Assembly: GCA_963930645.1 (NCBI GenBank)
Contig: OZ005652.1
Location: forward strand, 350,014,602-350,078,601
Length of the DNA stretch: 64,000 bases
Source of the DNA: Salticus scenicus
Lineage: Eukaryota > Arthropoda > Arachnida > Araneae > Salticidae
Direction of reading: 5' to 3'
Shown here one piece after another: positions 34,799 to 47,229 of the stretch. Under the pieces are notes generated by a model. The model did not search any database. It saw only the letters and a list, made by a program, of their open reading frames with translations, and was not told the DNA's origin. A program made the translations under genes and the position numbers. Each line of letters opens with the position of its first letter. The stretch's first letter is position 1.

Positions 34799-36105
34799 AA
34801 AAATAATCTGTTGTGCCACTCACACGATTTTCTCTCACCCTGCATTTCAATATACTATAAAGACAGACTGCAAATTGAAACGTAAGATCAATAAGGCAAG
34901 GTAATAAAGTTCAATATAGTTTAAAAATAATCTACAAAAATAGGTTTAGGAACTATTCTTTTGACATATAATCATTTTAGGTGCGAACCACCGATCCCTA
35001 AATCCCCAGTTCAATAATAGTGCCTACATTTATTTAAAAATACACAAATAAATAAAATTCAAGGGTGTTATTAATTTGTCTTGAAGCTTTCAATTCTTGG
35101 TCGACTTTTCAATCGGCAACCATATAGTATCTTCAAAATATCAAATTTGAATTTCTTGTAGTTAATTGTTTTTAAGTTATGCTGATAACTCAGGGGTGGC
35201 CAACCTACACCCTGCCGTGTAGTTTTCTGCTGCCTGCAAGGAGACTAACGATGTTTAAAGTTTGACGAAATTGGTTAACAGATTAAAAATTAATAAGTTC
35301 AATCTACTTTAAAAGTACAGTTTTTTTTCTGACTACGTGAGAAACCAGATAGGGAAATCGAACTTCAAAAAATACTTTGTTTACAATATGGGTATAAAAA
35401 AATAATTTTCGTTCCTGAGCAGTGTTCGTTGACACAGTAAAATGTAGCAAAGCACTTCCATGAACTACATTTAATAGAAAAGAACGTTTAGATATTTTTG
35501 GAGTACCCTTGGATATTGTCAATAAACTATGTGTAAGTAACATTGTGTACCTAAATTGAGTCTTACATAAAAAAAAAAACCTATAATACAAAATGAAATA
35601 CGATTCCAGTAATTTCCATGTATAGCCCCAATATACCCAAATACTTTGGGTGGCCCGATAACCAAATGAAGAATGATTTCCATACAACAGTTTACACAAA
35701 ACATGCTTTTATGATATAGAGATATAGGTTTATTACAATTGGATTAAGGTAGCCTATAGATATTGCACTGTACTTACAAGAATTTTTCACATATGCGTAA
35801 TGTATTTTAAATTCTCTTGGATATCCTTGTACACGAACCATATTCTTGATGTCTACGAAAAGTTTAGTGTAGCATCCCAAGACGATACACATTTAGAATA
35901 TTGAGTTTGGAGTTTCTGCTACTATTTATTCTCGATATATGCTGATAACAGGCACACACACACAAAGACAAACACACAGACACACATACACCCTGACCAA
36001 CCACTAAAAACATGATTTTGGATTCAGTGGATTGAAAACTTGTTAATATAACAAAAACTTAATTTCAAAAACTTGACCTGCAAACAATATTTTCTCTATC
36101 ATATT
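34799..36105 (+). mobile_element. Family A element, copy A3 (diverged)
   Basis: It starts with the leader GTGCCACTCACACG and a mutated inverted repeat, ATTTTCTCTCACCCT (34814-34828). Family landmarks follow in order: the 'caggttggagattaaga'-like block, the C-rich patch near 35000, 'tagtgtagcatccc' (35868), 'gctactatttattctcgatatatgctgataac' in part, and a CA microsatellite (35953-35988). The 3' end near 36090 is decayed, so the terminal hairpin is not intact. Frames on the minus strand between 35304 and 35892 are not supported as genes. Confidence 0.7.
35191..35290 (+). mobile_element. Possible hAT-like terminus inside copy A3
   Basis: CAGGGGTGGCCAACCTACAC at 35191 resembles the CAGGGGTGGCCAACC termini seen in Charlie-type hAT elements. 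The matching right end was not found, so this may be a remnant or coincidence. Confidence 0.35.
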
Positions 36106-36307
36106 AACTTATATACCCACCCTAGATTTTCAATTTATTTTTTTGTTTAGCGAGAAAAAGTCTTTCACTTTCCTTTTGTTATCTGTCGATTTAACTGCTT
36201 TTTCAGAACATATAATTTCAGTGTTATTTCTGAAAACAATGCTGAATTTGATATAAGGGTTCAAAATATACATAACCATTTTTATTTTTCCGAAATGGTA
36301 TGATTAA

Positions 36308-36562
36308 AAAACTCTGGAGTGACTCCACAGTACTTTCTGAACATTTAGTAATTAAGGGTAGTTTAAAAAAATTTATAAAAGAAAAGTCGTTAAATGGAGA
36401 AAAATGAAAATCATTATGGTGTGTTTAGGTATATATATATATATATATATATTTCTTTTTTGCCAAGTTGTATGCTGTTTAATGGATCATTATGCATATA
36501 AATTCCTTTGTGCTTCTCTGTTTTAGAACTATAAAGGGTAAGCTCAGAATATAATATGCTTA

Positions 36563-36594
<32 letters not shown>

Positions 36595-38245
36595 CGTACG
36601 TTTTAAACAATTTAATATTACTAAAGCGAACTTTAAATAGCTTGAGCCCATAAACTACAATGTATCAAAATTCTACTTTATAAAACGAAATATATATATA
36701 TATATATACAGGGCCCGAAATTTCAACCCATCTTACACTCGCCGAAAAAGAAGTTTTACTCGCCACAAAATAGGGTTGTATATATATATATATATATATA
36801 TATTCTTTTTTACGCTTTTCGGGTTTTTTATTTTTCCTAACTATTTGAAATGCTTTTACAAATATGCCTAAAATTATATATATTAAAAGTGTGTCATCAT
36901 GTCTGATAATCATCTATAATCAAAAATCATTATCATTTGAGATTTGAAAAAGATTAAAATACCTATAAATGCAAAGAATGAATATTTATTTCACTTTATA
37001 CATCAGAAATGTCTTTTTCGTCCATTTTATTTTTGTAATCAGACGAAATGTCGATGAGTATAACTTGTTCATTGTTGTCATTTGAAATAGCCATTTCGGA
37101 ATTACTTTTTCGATAAAATCATTGATTACAAATTATAACAGTGGGCTCGTCTATTCTCGCTCTGCTTGAATAAATCACAATGGAAAAAACGAAACTGCCC
37201 GAAGAGATTAAAACTTTTATGCATGATCTAAGCATTTTTCCTTTTCCAGGATGGGCCAGGATGGGCAGCGCGCACACAGACTCGGCACTCCGAGAAGAGA
37301 AAAAGAGAGGTTAAATATGAGGTTATAAGATGGCAAGATTTTGCCATATATAAATCTATAAAAAGAACATTTCTGTCACCTTATCGTGTAAGAATTCTAT
37401 CTATAACTAGACCAAATTTTTACTCGCCATAGTAAAAATTCCACTCGCCAATGGCGAGCTGGCGAGCAGAAATTTCGCGCCCTGATATATATATATATAT
37501 ATATATATATAGGTTTTACACTTATTTAATTCTATACGGATCTTGCGATAATCATCTATTTCATGCTTTTCCAATTTTTACTTTAATCGAATATAGAGTT
37601 TATCATTATAATTCAAATCTATAGTCCTTAATGATAAATAATTTCTTTTTTGTGCCCTTGTAAAATTACTGTAAGTTCCGTGCTCATCCAAATCTATAGA
37701 AATTGTGCAACAAAGAGGACACCCCTTTCAATTTTTATCTCAATCAGATAAAGCGTTTAGATGCTATAATGATTTCAATTCACCGGCCATAATGATAAAG
37801 AAAATTTGTTTTTGTCCTTGTAAAAGAATTATAAGTTCCACACTCATCAAAATCTATACAAGTTGTGCGATGGTGACCTGTAACATATCGATAATTTTCA
37901 GTTCAATTGAAAAAGGTGTTAGGCGCTTTTGCATTTTGAATTATTTGAGTTCATAGGTCATAATGATAAAGAAATTTTCTTTGGGTCTCAGTAAAAGAAC
38001 TATAAGTTCCACATTCATCAAAATCTGTACAGTTCGTGCGATGGTGACTTATAAATTCCCTGCCAACTTTCAGCCTATTCGAATAAAGCGCTTAGACGTG
38101 ATCGTGTTCACTCTCTCATACATTCCCATAAAAATAGCAAAAATGAACTCAACAGACATCAAAGCATAGGTACATCAAAATATCATAGTCGATTTTTTTT
38201 TTCAAGATTATTGTACTTTATGTACATAATGTATGTTCAGAAAGT
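36308..38245 (+). mobile_element. Family C element, copy C1, carrying a nested hAT-like insert
   Basis: The leader palindrome GGAGTGACTCC (36316-36326) precedes ACTTTCTGAACAT (36332-36344). The perfect complement ATGTTCAGAAAGT closes the element at 38233-38245. A diverged terminal hairpin is formed with ACTTTATGTACAT at about 38215. Interior ~150-170 bp units appear at 37620, 37760 and 37930, each with 'cataatgataaagaaa' and 'ctataagttcca'. The element also has (TA)n and a long T run (36565-36594). Without the 776 bp insert it would be about 1.16 kb. Frames at 37705-38169 come from the repeat units. Confidence 0.75.
36709..37484 (+). mobile_element. hAT-like non-autonomous element, 776 bp
   Basis: The ends are CAGGGCCCGAAATTTC (36709-36724) and, reversed, CAGGGCGCGAAATTTC ending at 37484: 15 of 16 identical. 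It is inserted in a (TA)n tract, so both flanks are TATATATA, consistent with an 8 bp duplication but not provable there. Short CTCGCC/GGCGAG motifs repeat near both ends (36738-36765 and 37421-37466), as subterminal binding sites often do. No transposase frame. Strand is arbitrary. Confidence 0.6.
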
Positions 38246-40058
38246 AAAAAAAAAAATAAAATAAAGTAAAATAATTGTATTTCAAAGGATGACCAAATAA
38301 GGGCTACTTCTATACCAAAAGTAATTTATTTCATAATGAAATAATAAAAAGGAAAATTTATGAATATATATATATATATATCAAGTAATGCTCTCTTAAT
38401 AATTTTGAAAAATAAAATGAACTTTCTTCATTTTTGACTCGCTTTTATTGGCTTCACCTGTATGTATGTTTGTATGTATGTTTGTAACAGTTCTGGGAGC
38501 AAACAAAAGATCTATATTGTAAAAAAGGACATTCCTTACATGAACGTTGTGGCTGTGAGGTAAAGCTCCGGGCTACGAACTTAACGGTCGAGCCCAGTTA
38601 GGGGAGATTTTTTTTAAATGGTTTTTGTTTAATTCTAAATTATTTATTAGTTTACATTTCAATAAAAGCGTGTTCTTTAATTTTTTAAAAGTATTACATT
38701 ATTTAGCTACAGAAGTTATAGATGCAGTGTATCATTTTTTCTATTACCTGCTTAATTTGTATCTCTTTAATATAAAGCATTCGTTACTTATTTTTCCCAT
38801 ATCTAATATATTTATATATATATATATATATATTGATTGTTTAAAATAATTCTAAAATCCTAAATTATTAATTAGTATGATATTGTATTCGTAAAAGTTT
38901 AGCTATTTACACAAGAAACAGCTCAAAAATCGTTTAACCGTTACGTATAGTTACTTATATTATCACCTACGAATTATTCGGGGTGTGTAACATGAAACTG
39001 CCAAATTTGACATTAAATCAAATAATAGTTAATGAAACTATGCAGAAATTTAATGAGTGAATGCGAAATTCCAAATTTCTACTTAATTAAAAGCTTATAT
39101 TTGTGAATTTATTGTTAACAATTAATGTAAATGCACGAAGGGGAAGTGAGAAACTTTCGACTATTTCACTAAGACTATGGTGACCAAGATATAAGTACCT
39201 TACATTGATTATAAAGCATTTTCTAATGTTAAGTGAACATTCTTATAAAAGCTTGCAATCTAACTATGAAAAAAATTGTAATGTCAACAAGAGGTTATTT
39301 TTTAAAAGTTCTTAATTTGGTACACATTTGATAATTATTGCATAATTATCAAATTTTATGTCACCAAATGCATGCTAAATTCTAATACTGAAGATAGAGT
39401 ACACACCCTGTCATATCCGCCAAGTTTTCCGTACTTGAATACTACTTACATTCTTTTGTAAACAAACAATAAAATGAAATATTCGATTCTTATAAATTCA
39501 GTACATTTACACATTTTGAGATGTTTTAAAAAAGATTTTACCTTTTTCAGAAAATGTCTATCTGTTTGCGTGTGCCAAAGAATTTCTGTTATTTCTATCT
39601 AGAGAACTATTGCATGGAATTTCATAAAAAAATATATTTAGTTGCACCTCGACCTAATTTGGGCCTATGAAATTTTGATTCTTATCTTTTCACAGGTGGA
39701 GCTGTTGTACAGCTTTTTCACAATTTTTAATAAGGCAGTATAGATTTCGTAAAAATATACTCATTGAGGTTTATTTTTAATCAGTTATAGTGAAGACTAA
39801 GAAAAACAAAAAAGTTTGCAACAGCAATGCTCAAGTAGATTAAAATCTTTGTATAGGTTCATAAAATTTTTGTATAAGAGCATCTTTTCCATCGCAAATT
39901 TTTAATATAAGAATTTTTCAAAAAAAAAAAAAAAAAAAACTCGGCAATCACCAATATTTTTTAAACGGATAGTTGAACCATGTATAGGTGACAATTAATA
40001 AAAAGTTTTTTTTTTTTTTTTTTTTTTTCATAAAAAAAAAAATCCTGTTAATTTTTTT

Positions 40059-40093
<35 letters not shown>

Positions 40094-40887
40094 GTCTATA
40101 GAACATAAATCTGACTTTCTCTCAAAATTTTGGGTTATACTTTTCTGAGAGGAACATCATCTGTATTTACCATGGAAAATAATTTTGATTAATATTACTT
40201 TTAATGAATAATTTCCACTCAATAAATTTGTTTAGAAAAACAGCTTTGCGTTGATTATAAAATACTAGCTTTATTAATTATTTTAGTTCTGTTTAATTGT
40301 AGGAATTGAGTCTTTAAATAAAAATATGTGTAGATATATAATGCTGTTTAAAAGCAGAATATTTGGCAACTGTGTAATCTCATAATTTCAAAGCTCAATT
40401 TCTAAACTTGGAAGAAGTTTACAACCAGTAGCTAGAGAAAAATTCAATATCACTGAAATTTATAGTATTTTGCTAATAGTAATGCACTCACTATTGAGAT
40501 ATATTGTTTAAGATTTTCTTTTGATGTAATTTAATCTTAAATATTATAATACATTCTAGATAAGTGTGTTCTATTGTTAGAAATATTTATTTTCCGAAGA
40601 CTTATTAATTTGGTCATAAAATGTACTGGCAGGTCATTAAAGAATTCATAAAAAAAAAAAAAAAAAAAAAATAGAAGCTAAATCTCTCTACTAACCAGTG
40701 CGTTACATACAAAAGATTCACAGACGTCAGTTTAAGTTTTTCTACACAGATATTAAAATGGTAGAATGTATATATGAAAATGGTGTTTACGATTTGTACA
40801 AATAAAAATGTTTCTTTTAATTTACCTTTTAAATATATGGTTGCTTAAAAAGTTTTTCTGTAATGAGTGTTTTTGTGTGGTAATGTA
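38246..40887. other. AT-rich intergenic with long A/T runs
   Basis: No gene found. Contains (TA)n at 38365-38380 and 38812-38832, TATG repeats at 38460-38485, A runs at 39920-39938 and 40062-40090, T runs at 40003-40027, and another A run at 40651-40670. The remainder is AT-rich with no recognisable element. Confidence 0.5.
38546..38607 (+). repeat. tRNA-Arg-like fragment (possible SINE head)
   Basis: GTGGCTGTGAGGTA resembles a box A, GGCTACGAAC resembles a tRNA-Arg(ACG) anticodon loop, and GGTCGAGCCC resembles a box B. Stems are poor and the acceptor arm is not formed, so this is not a functional tRNA. It may be the head of a tRNA-derived SINE. Confidence 0.35.
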
Positions 40888-42396
40888 TAGTCGACAGCAA
40901 AATTATTGAAGCACACATCCACACTATTCATATATATTTTATTTTATTTTAATCGCTAATTTTTATCATCAACTAACTTTTTAGCTACCCATCATATTAT
41001 AGGTATGGGAAACTTAGGTAACGGTAAAAATTTTCGATCTCGGTTTTTTTGAATTTTTTACATGTTTTCAGGTGTGACGAATCCGAAAATGACAAAATTT
41101 CTATGGTGTCTGTCTGTAGAGTGTCTGTTAGTTTGTTATTCCGTTAGTGTGTTAGTTTGTTAGTCTGTCTGCACGAAATCTCAAGCACAAATAGTCGCAG
41201 AAAAGTCAAATCAGTTTTAAAATATTACTTTCAACACTGGCAAGAACCCTATTCATTTGCAACATTCGAATTAAAAAACTTCGTAAATTATTATAAATTT
41301 ACGATTTTCTTAACAAGGGAGAATAGGGTAAATTTTCACTTAAACGTCCATTAAATAGAAAATTTTTACTGTAAAAATGTCAGAATAGTTTTAAAATATC
41401 AGTTTTGTTGCCGGAATCAACATCATTAACTATAAACATGCTCCTTTGAAAATTTCGCAAGTTATTGGAAATTTACGAATTTCTTAACATGGCGGAATAG
41501 GAAAAAGTTTCACATAAACGTCAATTTTTAGGTATATTTTCATCGTAAAGATGTCAGATCACTTTTGAAATATTATTTAAGATACTGGCATGAATAAAAA
41601 TTTCGTAGGTTATTGAAAATTTACGAATTTCTAACCATGGTAGAGTAGGGCAAAATTTCACATAAACGTCAATCTTGGGGGATATTTTCATCGTAAAGAT
41701 GTCAGACCACTTTTGAAATATTATTTAGAATACTGGCATGAATATCATAGACAACGAATTTTCCAATTTAAAAAATTCGTAAGTTATTTGGAATTTACTA
41801 TTTACTTAATATGACAGAATAGGGCAAAATTTATTATAAACGTCCATTTTGAGTGTCATAAATACATCAGACAGCTTCAAATTAACATTTACGATACTTG
41901 TTTGAACATGATTAACTACAAATATTTAAATAGAAAAATTTCGTAAGTTATTCTTAATTTAAGATTTTATCAACAAAACAAAATTGAAAAATTTCCATTT
42001 AAGTATGCATTTAGAGGATTATTGCGTTGGAAATAGTAGCATGAAAGCTAAACTACGAAATGGATCCTAATAAAATAAGTTAATAGATTAGTTTAACATA
42101 AATATATCGAAGTGAACGGTGGGTAGCCTATTAGGCGGGGATTTCATTCTGTCACTGTCAAGCGTTTGATCAAATTCACTTCTCTTAGCATGATTATAAT
42201 ATGTTTTGCACTAGAAATTTATGAGAACATATATATGATGGGGAACTGAACAGAGTCCACCAATGCCAACTAGTTTATAAGCAGTATAAAGACTAAGATC
42301 ATGACTCGACAGACATTTACTTAGCAAAACAATATTAGATGCCGATGTTTTAAGTAGGAATTATTGCTAGTGCTTCAATAATTTTGCTGCCTACTG
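40888..42396. mobile_element. Tc1-type inverted-repeat element without transposase
   Basis: Left end TAGTCGACAGCAAAATTATT and right end, reversed, CAGTAGGCAGCAAAATTATT share about 27 bases with few mismatches. TA flanks them at 40886-40887 and 42397-42398. The right end extends the same subfamily sequence as the 213 bp MITE at 25594 (CTAAGATCATG...TTAGCAAAAC). Its length, about 1.5 kb, is right for Tc1/mariner, but no transposase is present; the interior is a tandem repeat. A GTCTGT-rich microsatellite stretch (41106-41172) suggests a reversed family B-like fragment. Confidence 0.65.
41205..42025. repeat. Tandem array, ~165 bp unit, five copies
   Basis: Units begin near 41205, 41387, 41562, 41710 and 41876 with 'agttttgaaatatta' variants. 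Each contains 'ttcgtaagttat', 'aatttacgaatttcttaac', 'gaatagggcaaaatttcac' and 'taaacgtc'. Unit lengths vary from about 148 to 182. The array lies entirely between the Tc1-type ends. The 65-codon frame at 41157-41354 is a by-product. Confidence 0.75.
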
Positions 42397-42535
42397 TATT
42401 AGAGATATTTCGAAAAACACGTTTACGAATTATGCTGTAAAATGTACTTTATACATAGCACTCAAAAATTTAATTGAGCTAGAAAACGTACATCTCGTAA
42501 GAAAATGTGTTTTTAAAAAATTATTGACTAAGAAA

Positions 42536-43553
42536 ATATCTATGTTACTCACACGACTTTCTCTTGCCCTGAACTTTAATACTATAAATACAGGTTGGAG
42601 ATTAAGAGGAAAGATAACGAGTACTGTTATGTAAACCTATGATAAACAATTCAAATTAGGCTTCGGAAGTGTTTTATATGATACTTAGTTCAGTGTGAGG
42701 GGGGCTACCGTCCCCCTCAACCCCCCGTTTCATTAATGAACCTACATTTATATATAATTTAATTCGGTTATTAAAATTAAAAGTTTACTTAAAATTATAC
42801 AGACAATTTTCACACGCAACATTCATTGAAACTTATCAATCTTGATCAAACTTTTCCAGCAACAAACTTATATGAACTTCAAAATACAGCATTTGGATCT
42901 CCTAAAATTATTTTTAAGTTATTGTAAGAGTAGTACAACACTAAATATCCAAAAAAAGTTGAATTTGTTCTCAATATTACATTAAAAAAAAAAAAAAAAA
43001 AAATTGTTAAAAATGAAAAAAAATCGATAACTTTATTTTAAATTACGGCAGATCGATGGTTCAACCATTCATTTTAAAGATATTGGCGACTTCTTGTGCA
43101 AGATACCGATCATGAAAATTTACTCCCGCCGAGGGGGGACTTTCCCCTGCAGGGGGGGGGAGGCGGGACACTATCTCTATTACAAAAAATATATATTCGT
43201 TTCATTTGGTTTAGTGCAGTCTATAGATGTTAAAATCTACTTAGCTGCAGTTTTCCCAATAGACGTAATGTATTTGAATACTTTTGAGTGTCCCCATACA
43301 CGAACCATTTGCTTCATCTCAATGAAAATCTTAGTGTAGCATCCCTATATGGTACACATTTAGAATACCGAGTTTAGAATTTCTGCTACTATTTGTTCTT
43401 GAGATATGCTGATAATATACACACAGACAGACAGACATTAAAAACATGATTTTTGTCTTCAAGGACCTCAGAACATATAAATATAACGAAAACTCACGTT
43501 CGAAATTTTGACCCTAAAACAGTACTTTCTCGACCCTATGGGTAAGGGAAAGT
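42536..43553 (+). mobile_element. Family A element, copy A4 (near-complete)
   Basis: The inverted repeats are ACTTTCTCTTGCCCT (42556-42570) and GGGTAAGGGAAAGT (43540-43553), with a small number of mutations. The leader is ACTCACACG. The order of interior landmarks is the same as in copy A2 and the two look highly similar over ~1 kb, with a C/G-run block at 43122-43163 and a CAGA microsatellite at 43420-43438. Its last base lies only about ten bases before the family B copy B1 begins. Confidence 0.8.
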
Positions 43554-43570
43554 TAAAAAAAACTAGTATG

Positions 43571-45354
43571 TTGTGGCCACCACAAGACTTTCTTCTATAT
43601 TTACCTATACATATTCAATCAGTAACAATATAAAAAAAAAAAAAAAAAAAGTACGATTTTTTTTTTCTAAGGTTTTTTTTTTTTTTTTTTTTTTTTGTTA
43701 AAAGTGAAAAAAATCGATAACTTTGTTTTAAATTATCACAGATTTATAGTTCAACCATTCGTTTTAAAGGTATTGATGAGACCTTTCGAAAGATACCCAT
43801 CTTGAAAATTTATCCCCCCCGGGGGGGTACTTCCCCCCCAGGGGGGGAAGCGATGCCCCCCCATGCAGAAATTTTTTTTCCTAGTTACATACTACTATTA
43901 TCAATAATTCATATTAATTTTACAATCACAAGTTTAAAACGACTCTCATTATGCACATTTATACGAATTTTTGTCCTATGCTGCCATGTTAAAAATTTAG
44001 ATAAAATGCTATCACAGCGCCACCTGTTGAGCTATTGATCCCCAAACATAATCAGCACCAGTTTATGTCGGGGACCAACTAAATACCAAGTTTGGTTAAA
44101 TTTCGTTAAAAAAAAAAAAAAAAAAAAAAATTGCGATATTTTTCTGTTTTTTTTTTGTTAAAAGTTAAAAAAATCGATAACTTTGGTTTAAATTATCACA
44201 GATTTATCGTTCAACCATTCGTTTTAAAGGTATTGACGAGATCTTTCGAAAGATACCCATCTTGAAACTTTGCCCCCCCGGGTGGTAACTTCCCCCCCTG
44301 GTGGGGGGGCAACCGATGCCCCCACATGCACAAAAATTTTTTCCTAGTTAACTACTACTATTATCAACCTGATCTTTCGAAAGATACCCAATGTGAAAAT
44401 TTACCCCCCCTGGGGGGGTATTTCCCCCCTAGGGGGGGGAAGCGATGCCCCCCCATGCAAAAAATTTTTTTCCTAGTTGAATACTACTATTATCAATAAT
44501 TCGTATTAATTTTACAATCACAAGTTTAAAACAACTCTAATTATGCACATTTATACGAATTTTTGTCCTATGCTGCCATGTTAAAAATTTAGATAAAATG
44601 CTATCACAGCGCCACCTGTTGAGCTATTGATCCCCAAACATAATCAGCACCAGTTTATGTCGGGGACCAACTAAATACCAAGTTTGGTTAAATTTCGTTA
44701 AAAAAAAAAAAAAAAAAAAAAAAAATTGCGATATTTTTCTGTTTTTTTTTGTTAAAAGTTAAAAAAATCGATATCTTTGGTTTAAATTATCACAGATTTA
44801 TCGTTCAACCATTCGTTTTAAAGGTATTGACGAGATCTTTCGAAAGATACCCATCTTGAAACTTTGCCTTCCGGGTGGGAACTTCCCCCCCCGGTGGGGG
44901 GGCAACCGATGCCCCCACATACACAAAAATTTTTTCCAAGTTAACTATTACTATTATCAACGAGACCTTTCGAAAGATACCCATCTTGAAAATTTACTTC
45001 CCCGGGGGGGGGATTTTCCCCCCCGGGGGGGGAAACGATGCCCCCCCATGCACAAAATTTTTTTCCTAGCTAACTACTACTATTATCGATAATTCATATT
45101 AATTTTACAATCACAAGTGTAAAATAACTCTCTTTATGCCCATTTATACGGAATTTTGTCCTATGCTGCCATGTTAAAAATTTGCATAAAATGCGATCAC
45201 AACGCCACCTATTGAGCGATTGATCCCAAAATCTAATCAGCACCAGTTTATGTCAGGGTGCAACTAAATACCAAGTTTGGTTAAGTTTCATTCATTGGTT
45301 CGTGAGATACAGCGTCCACAAAAAAATGATACAGACAGACAGACAGACAGACAG

Positions 45355-45397
<43 letters not shown>

Positions 45398-45520
45398 TTT
45401 TTTAAAAACTATTAATTCGTGTTCTCCATATCCCAAAACATGTAAATCCATCAAAAAATGGACTTCGAAAATTTTCGCGAATCCAATACTTTCTCTATAT
45501 TACATATAGAAGAAAGTAAA
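43571..45520 (+). mobile_element. Family B element, copy B1, with internal duplications
   Basis: The leader TTGTGGCCACCACAA precedes ACTTTCTTCTATAT (43587-43600), and the perfect 14 bp complement ATATAGAAGAAAGT ends at 45517. A terminal hairpin is formed by ACTTTCTCTATAT at 45488. Inside, a module beginning 'gttaaaag...aaatcgataactttg' recurs at about 43697, 44157 and 44751, and its 'ctttcgaaagatacccat' block recurs in five places, each followed by paired C-run/G-run blocks. A (CAGA)n tract precedes the tail. Family A carries the same 'aaaaatcgataacttt...gttcaaccattcgttttaaag' module, so A and B are relatives. Frames at 43802-45092 (Gly/Pro-rich) are artefacts of the C/G runs. Confidence 0.8.
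45331..45397 (+). repeat. (CAGA)n microsatellite inside family B
   Basis: An almost pure tetranucleotide run with one GGAC interruption near 45360. Internal microsatellites at the same place relative to the 3' end occur in families A (CA/CAGA) and C (CATA/TATG). Confidence 0.95.
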
Positions 45521-46825
45521 AAAAGACAAAAATCGCCTCTAAATTATAATTCTTTAATATATGATTGTGCTATAGATAAATATTAGTACTATATTAGATA
45601 AATAAGTTCTACAATACTATTTTGTAAATGAAAACCATTTTAGCTAAAAAATATTTAACTAAGGTAAAAGAGCACTTTAGGAAATTCTCGTCAAAGATAA
45701 TAATATGTCTATGATTTCAGAAGCCGTGTGCAAAAGAGTGATGAATATTACGCTTATTTCTGCAGTGACCATTCTGTATTTAGTCTTTAAAACATATATT
45801 ATAAATGTAATTGTTTGAAATTATAACTCTGATGGCAATACATGTTAAAGTAATGGCAGACTTAGGGAAAGGGGGGGGGGGGGGGTTGTATGGGAGCCCT
45901 GAGAGCCCCAACTCTTGTTCAAAACTTACTTTCGTAAAATCTTTTCAAATCATCATGCTAAGCTGAAGTTTTGAACACATCTATATTATCCTCATCCGCT
46001 GAATTTTAGTATATTTTCAAATAAAACCGTGTTTTTTAATATTTTAACTCACGTCTTATTTTAGATAAAAAGTTCTTTAATTATCGTATATAATTGGGAC
46101 TCAGAATTATTCCATTTTTCCTGTCGCCCCCCCCCCCCCAAATATATATATATATACATGTATGTATATGCATTTTGTGCCACTAAGAAAATCGATTCTG
46201 ATTTCCTGAGATAACATTAAAAATTACAGCAAAAAATTTTTAAAAATCTGTTTATTGAACATTTATATTCATCTTTATAATATATGAATTTCGAATATAA
46301 AATGGTTAATATTCATGTTTATACGCATTGCACAATCGCATGAAAGAAAATATATTTTTGTTAAATAAAACTTTTAGGAAATATTTGAAACAGAAATCTC
46401 AAAATATTTTATTTTATTTATTTATTTATTTTTTTCAGCATATATTTTTTTTCCTTAGACTATATTTAGTGAAATTTTTTTTTTTTTTTTTTTTTTGCAT
46501 TGAATATTGTTTCATTTTCTATAAATATTACATATTAAATTTTAGAGAAATTCCAAGGACAACGAATTTCAGCTACGAACAAAATGGATTCAGTTCTGCT
46601 ATTTTCACAGGTATGCGTTTTGGAAGCACGAATAATTAAATGCAAATTTGAAATTAAAGCATTACGTCAGGGAATCGTGTAACGATGCATCATGATATTT
46701 AATGTGTTTTAATTAAAAAATAAGTTAGGAAAAAAAATCCTTTTTTTCATAATAATTACAGTTTTAGATTTAACTTAAGTTCTTCTTCTGAAAAAAAAAA
46801 AAAAAATAAATAAATAGTATTGGAA

Positions 46826-46856
<31 letters not shown>

Positions 46857-47177
46857 CACACTGATATTTAACTTTCTCATAGAGAAAGGCTTTTAACTTA
46901 CAGCATGAATTTTCAAGAATATATTATATAGTATCAATTTTTATTTTCTTCTATATGTAGTAGAAGAAAGTGTTAATTTCTGACGACAGTTTTCCTGTAT
47001 TGGCACGCTTTGAGAGATCCAAAACACGATTTGACCCTTTTTAGAAATGTGTCCATGTGCGTGAGGAACATTTTGTGTCAACTCTAGTTCATGAACTTTT
47101 GCATATAATTTTTATACAAATTTATATGTAGTTGTACCTTACATAAATTTGTGGCTATCAATCTTTGGTGAAAACAT

Positions 47178-47215
<38 letters not shown>

Positions 47216-47229
47216 ATGAGAAACATTAC
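45521..47229. repeat. AT-rich intergenic with simple repeats and a stray hairpin
   Basis: Contains a G run (45871-45885), a C run followed by TA repeats (46128-46156), T runs (46478-46497, 47180-47211) and (TA)n at 46826-46852. At 46947-46972 there is an isolated TTCTTCTATATG...AGAAGAAAGT hairpin like a family B 3' end. The 103-codon frame at 46328-46639 is low complexity and not credible. Confidence 0.5.

Noticed and set aside
35304..35699. 131-residue minus-strand frame
   Set aside because: It lies inside diverged family A sequence; equivalent frames are not open in other copies.
43802..45092. Gly/Pro-rich frames resembling low-complexity structural proteins
   Set aside because: The residues come from C and G runs inside family B modules and the frames are short and unconserved.
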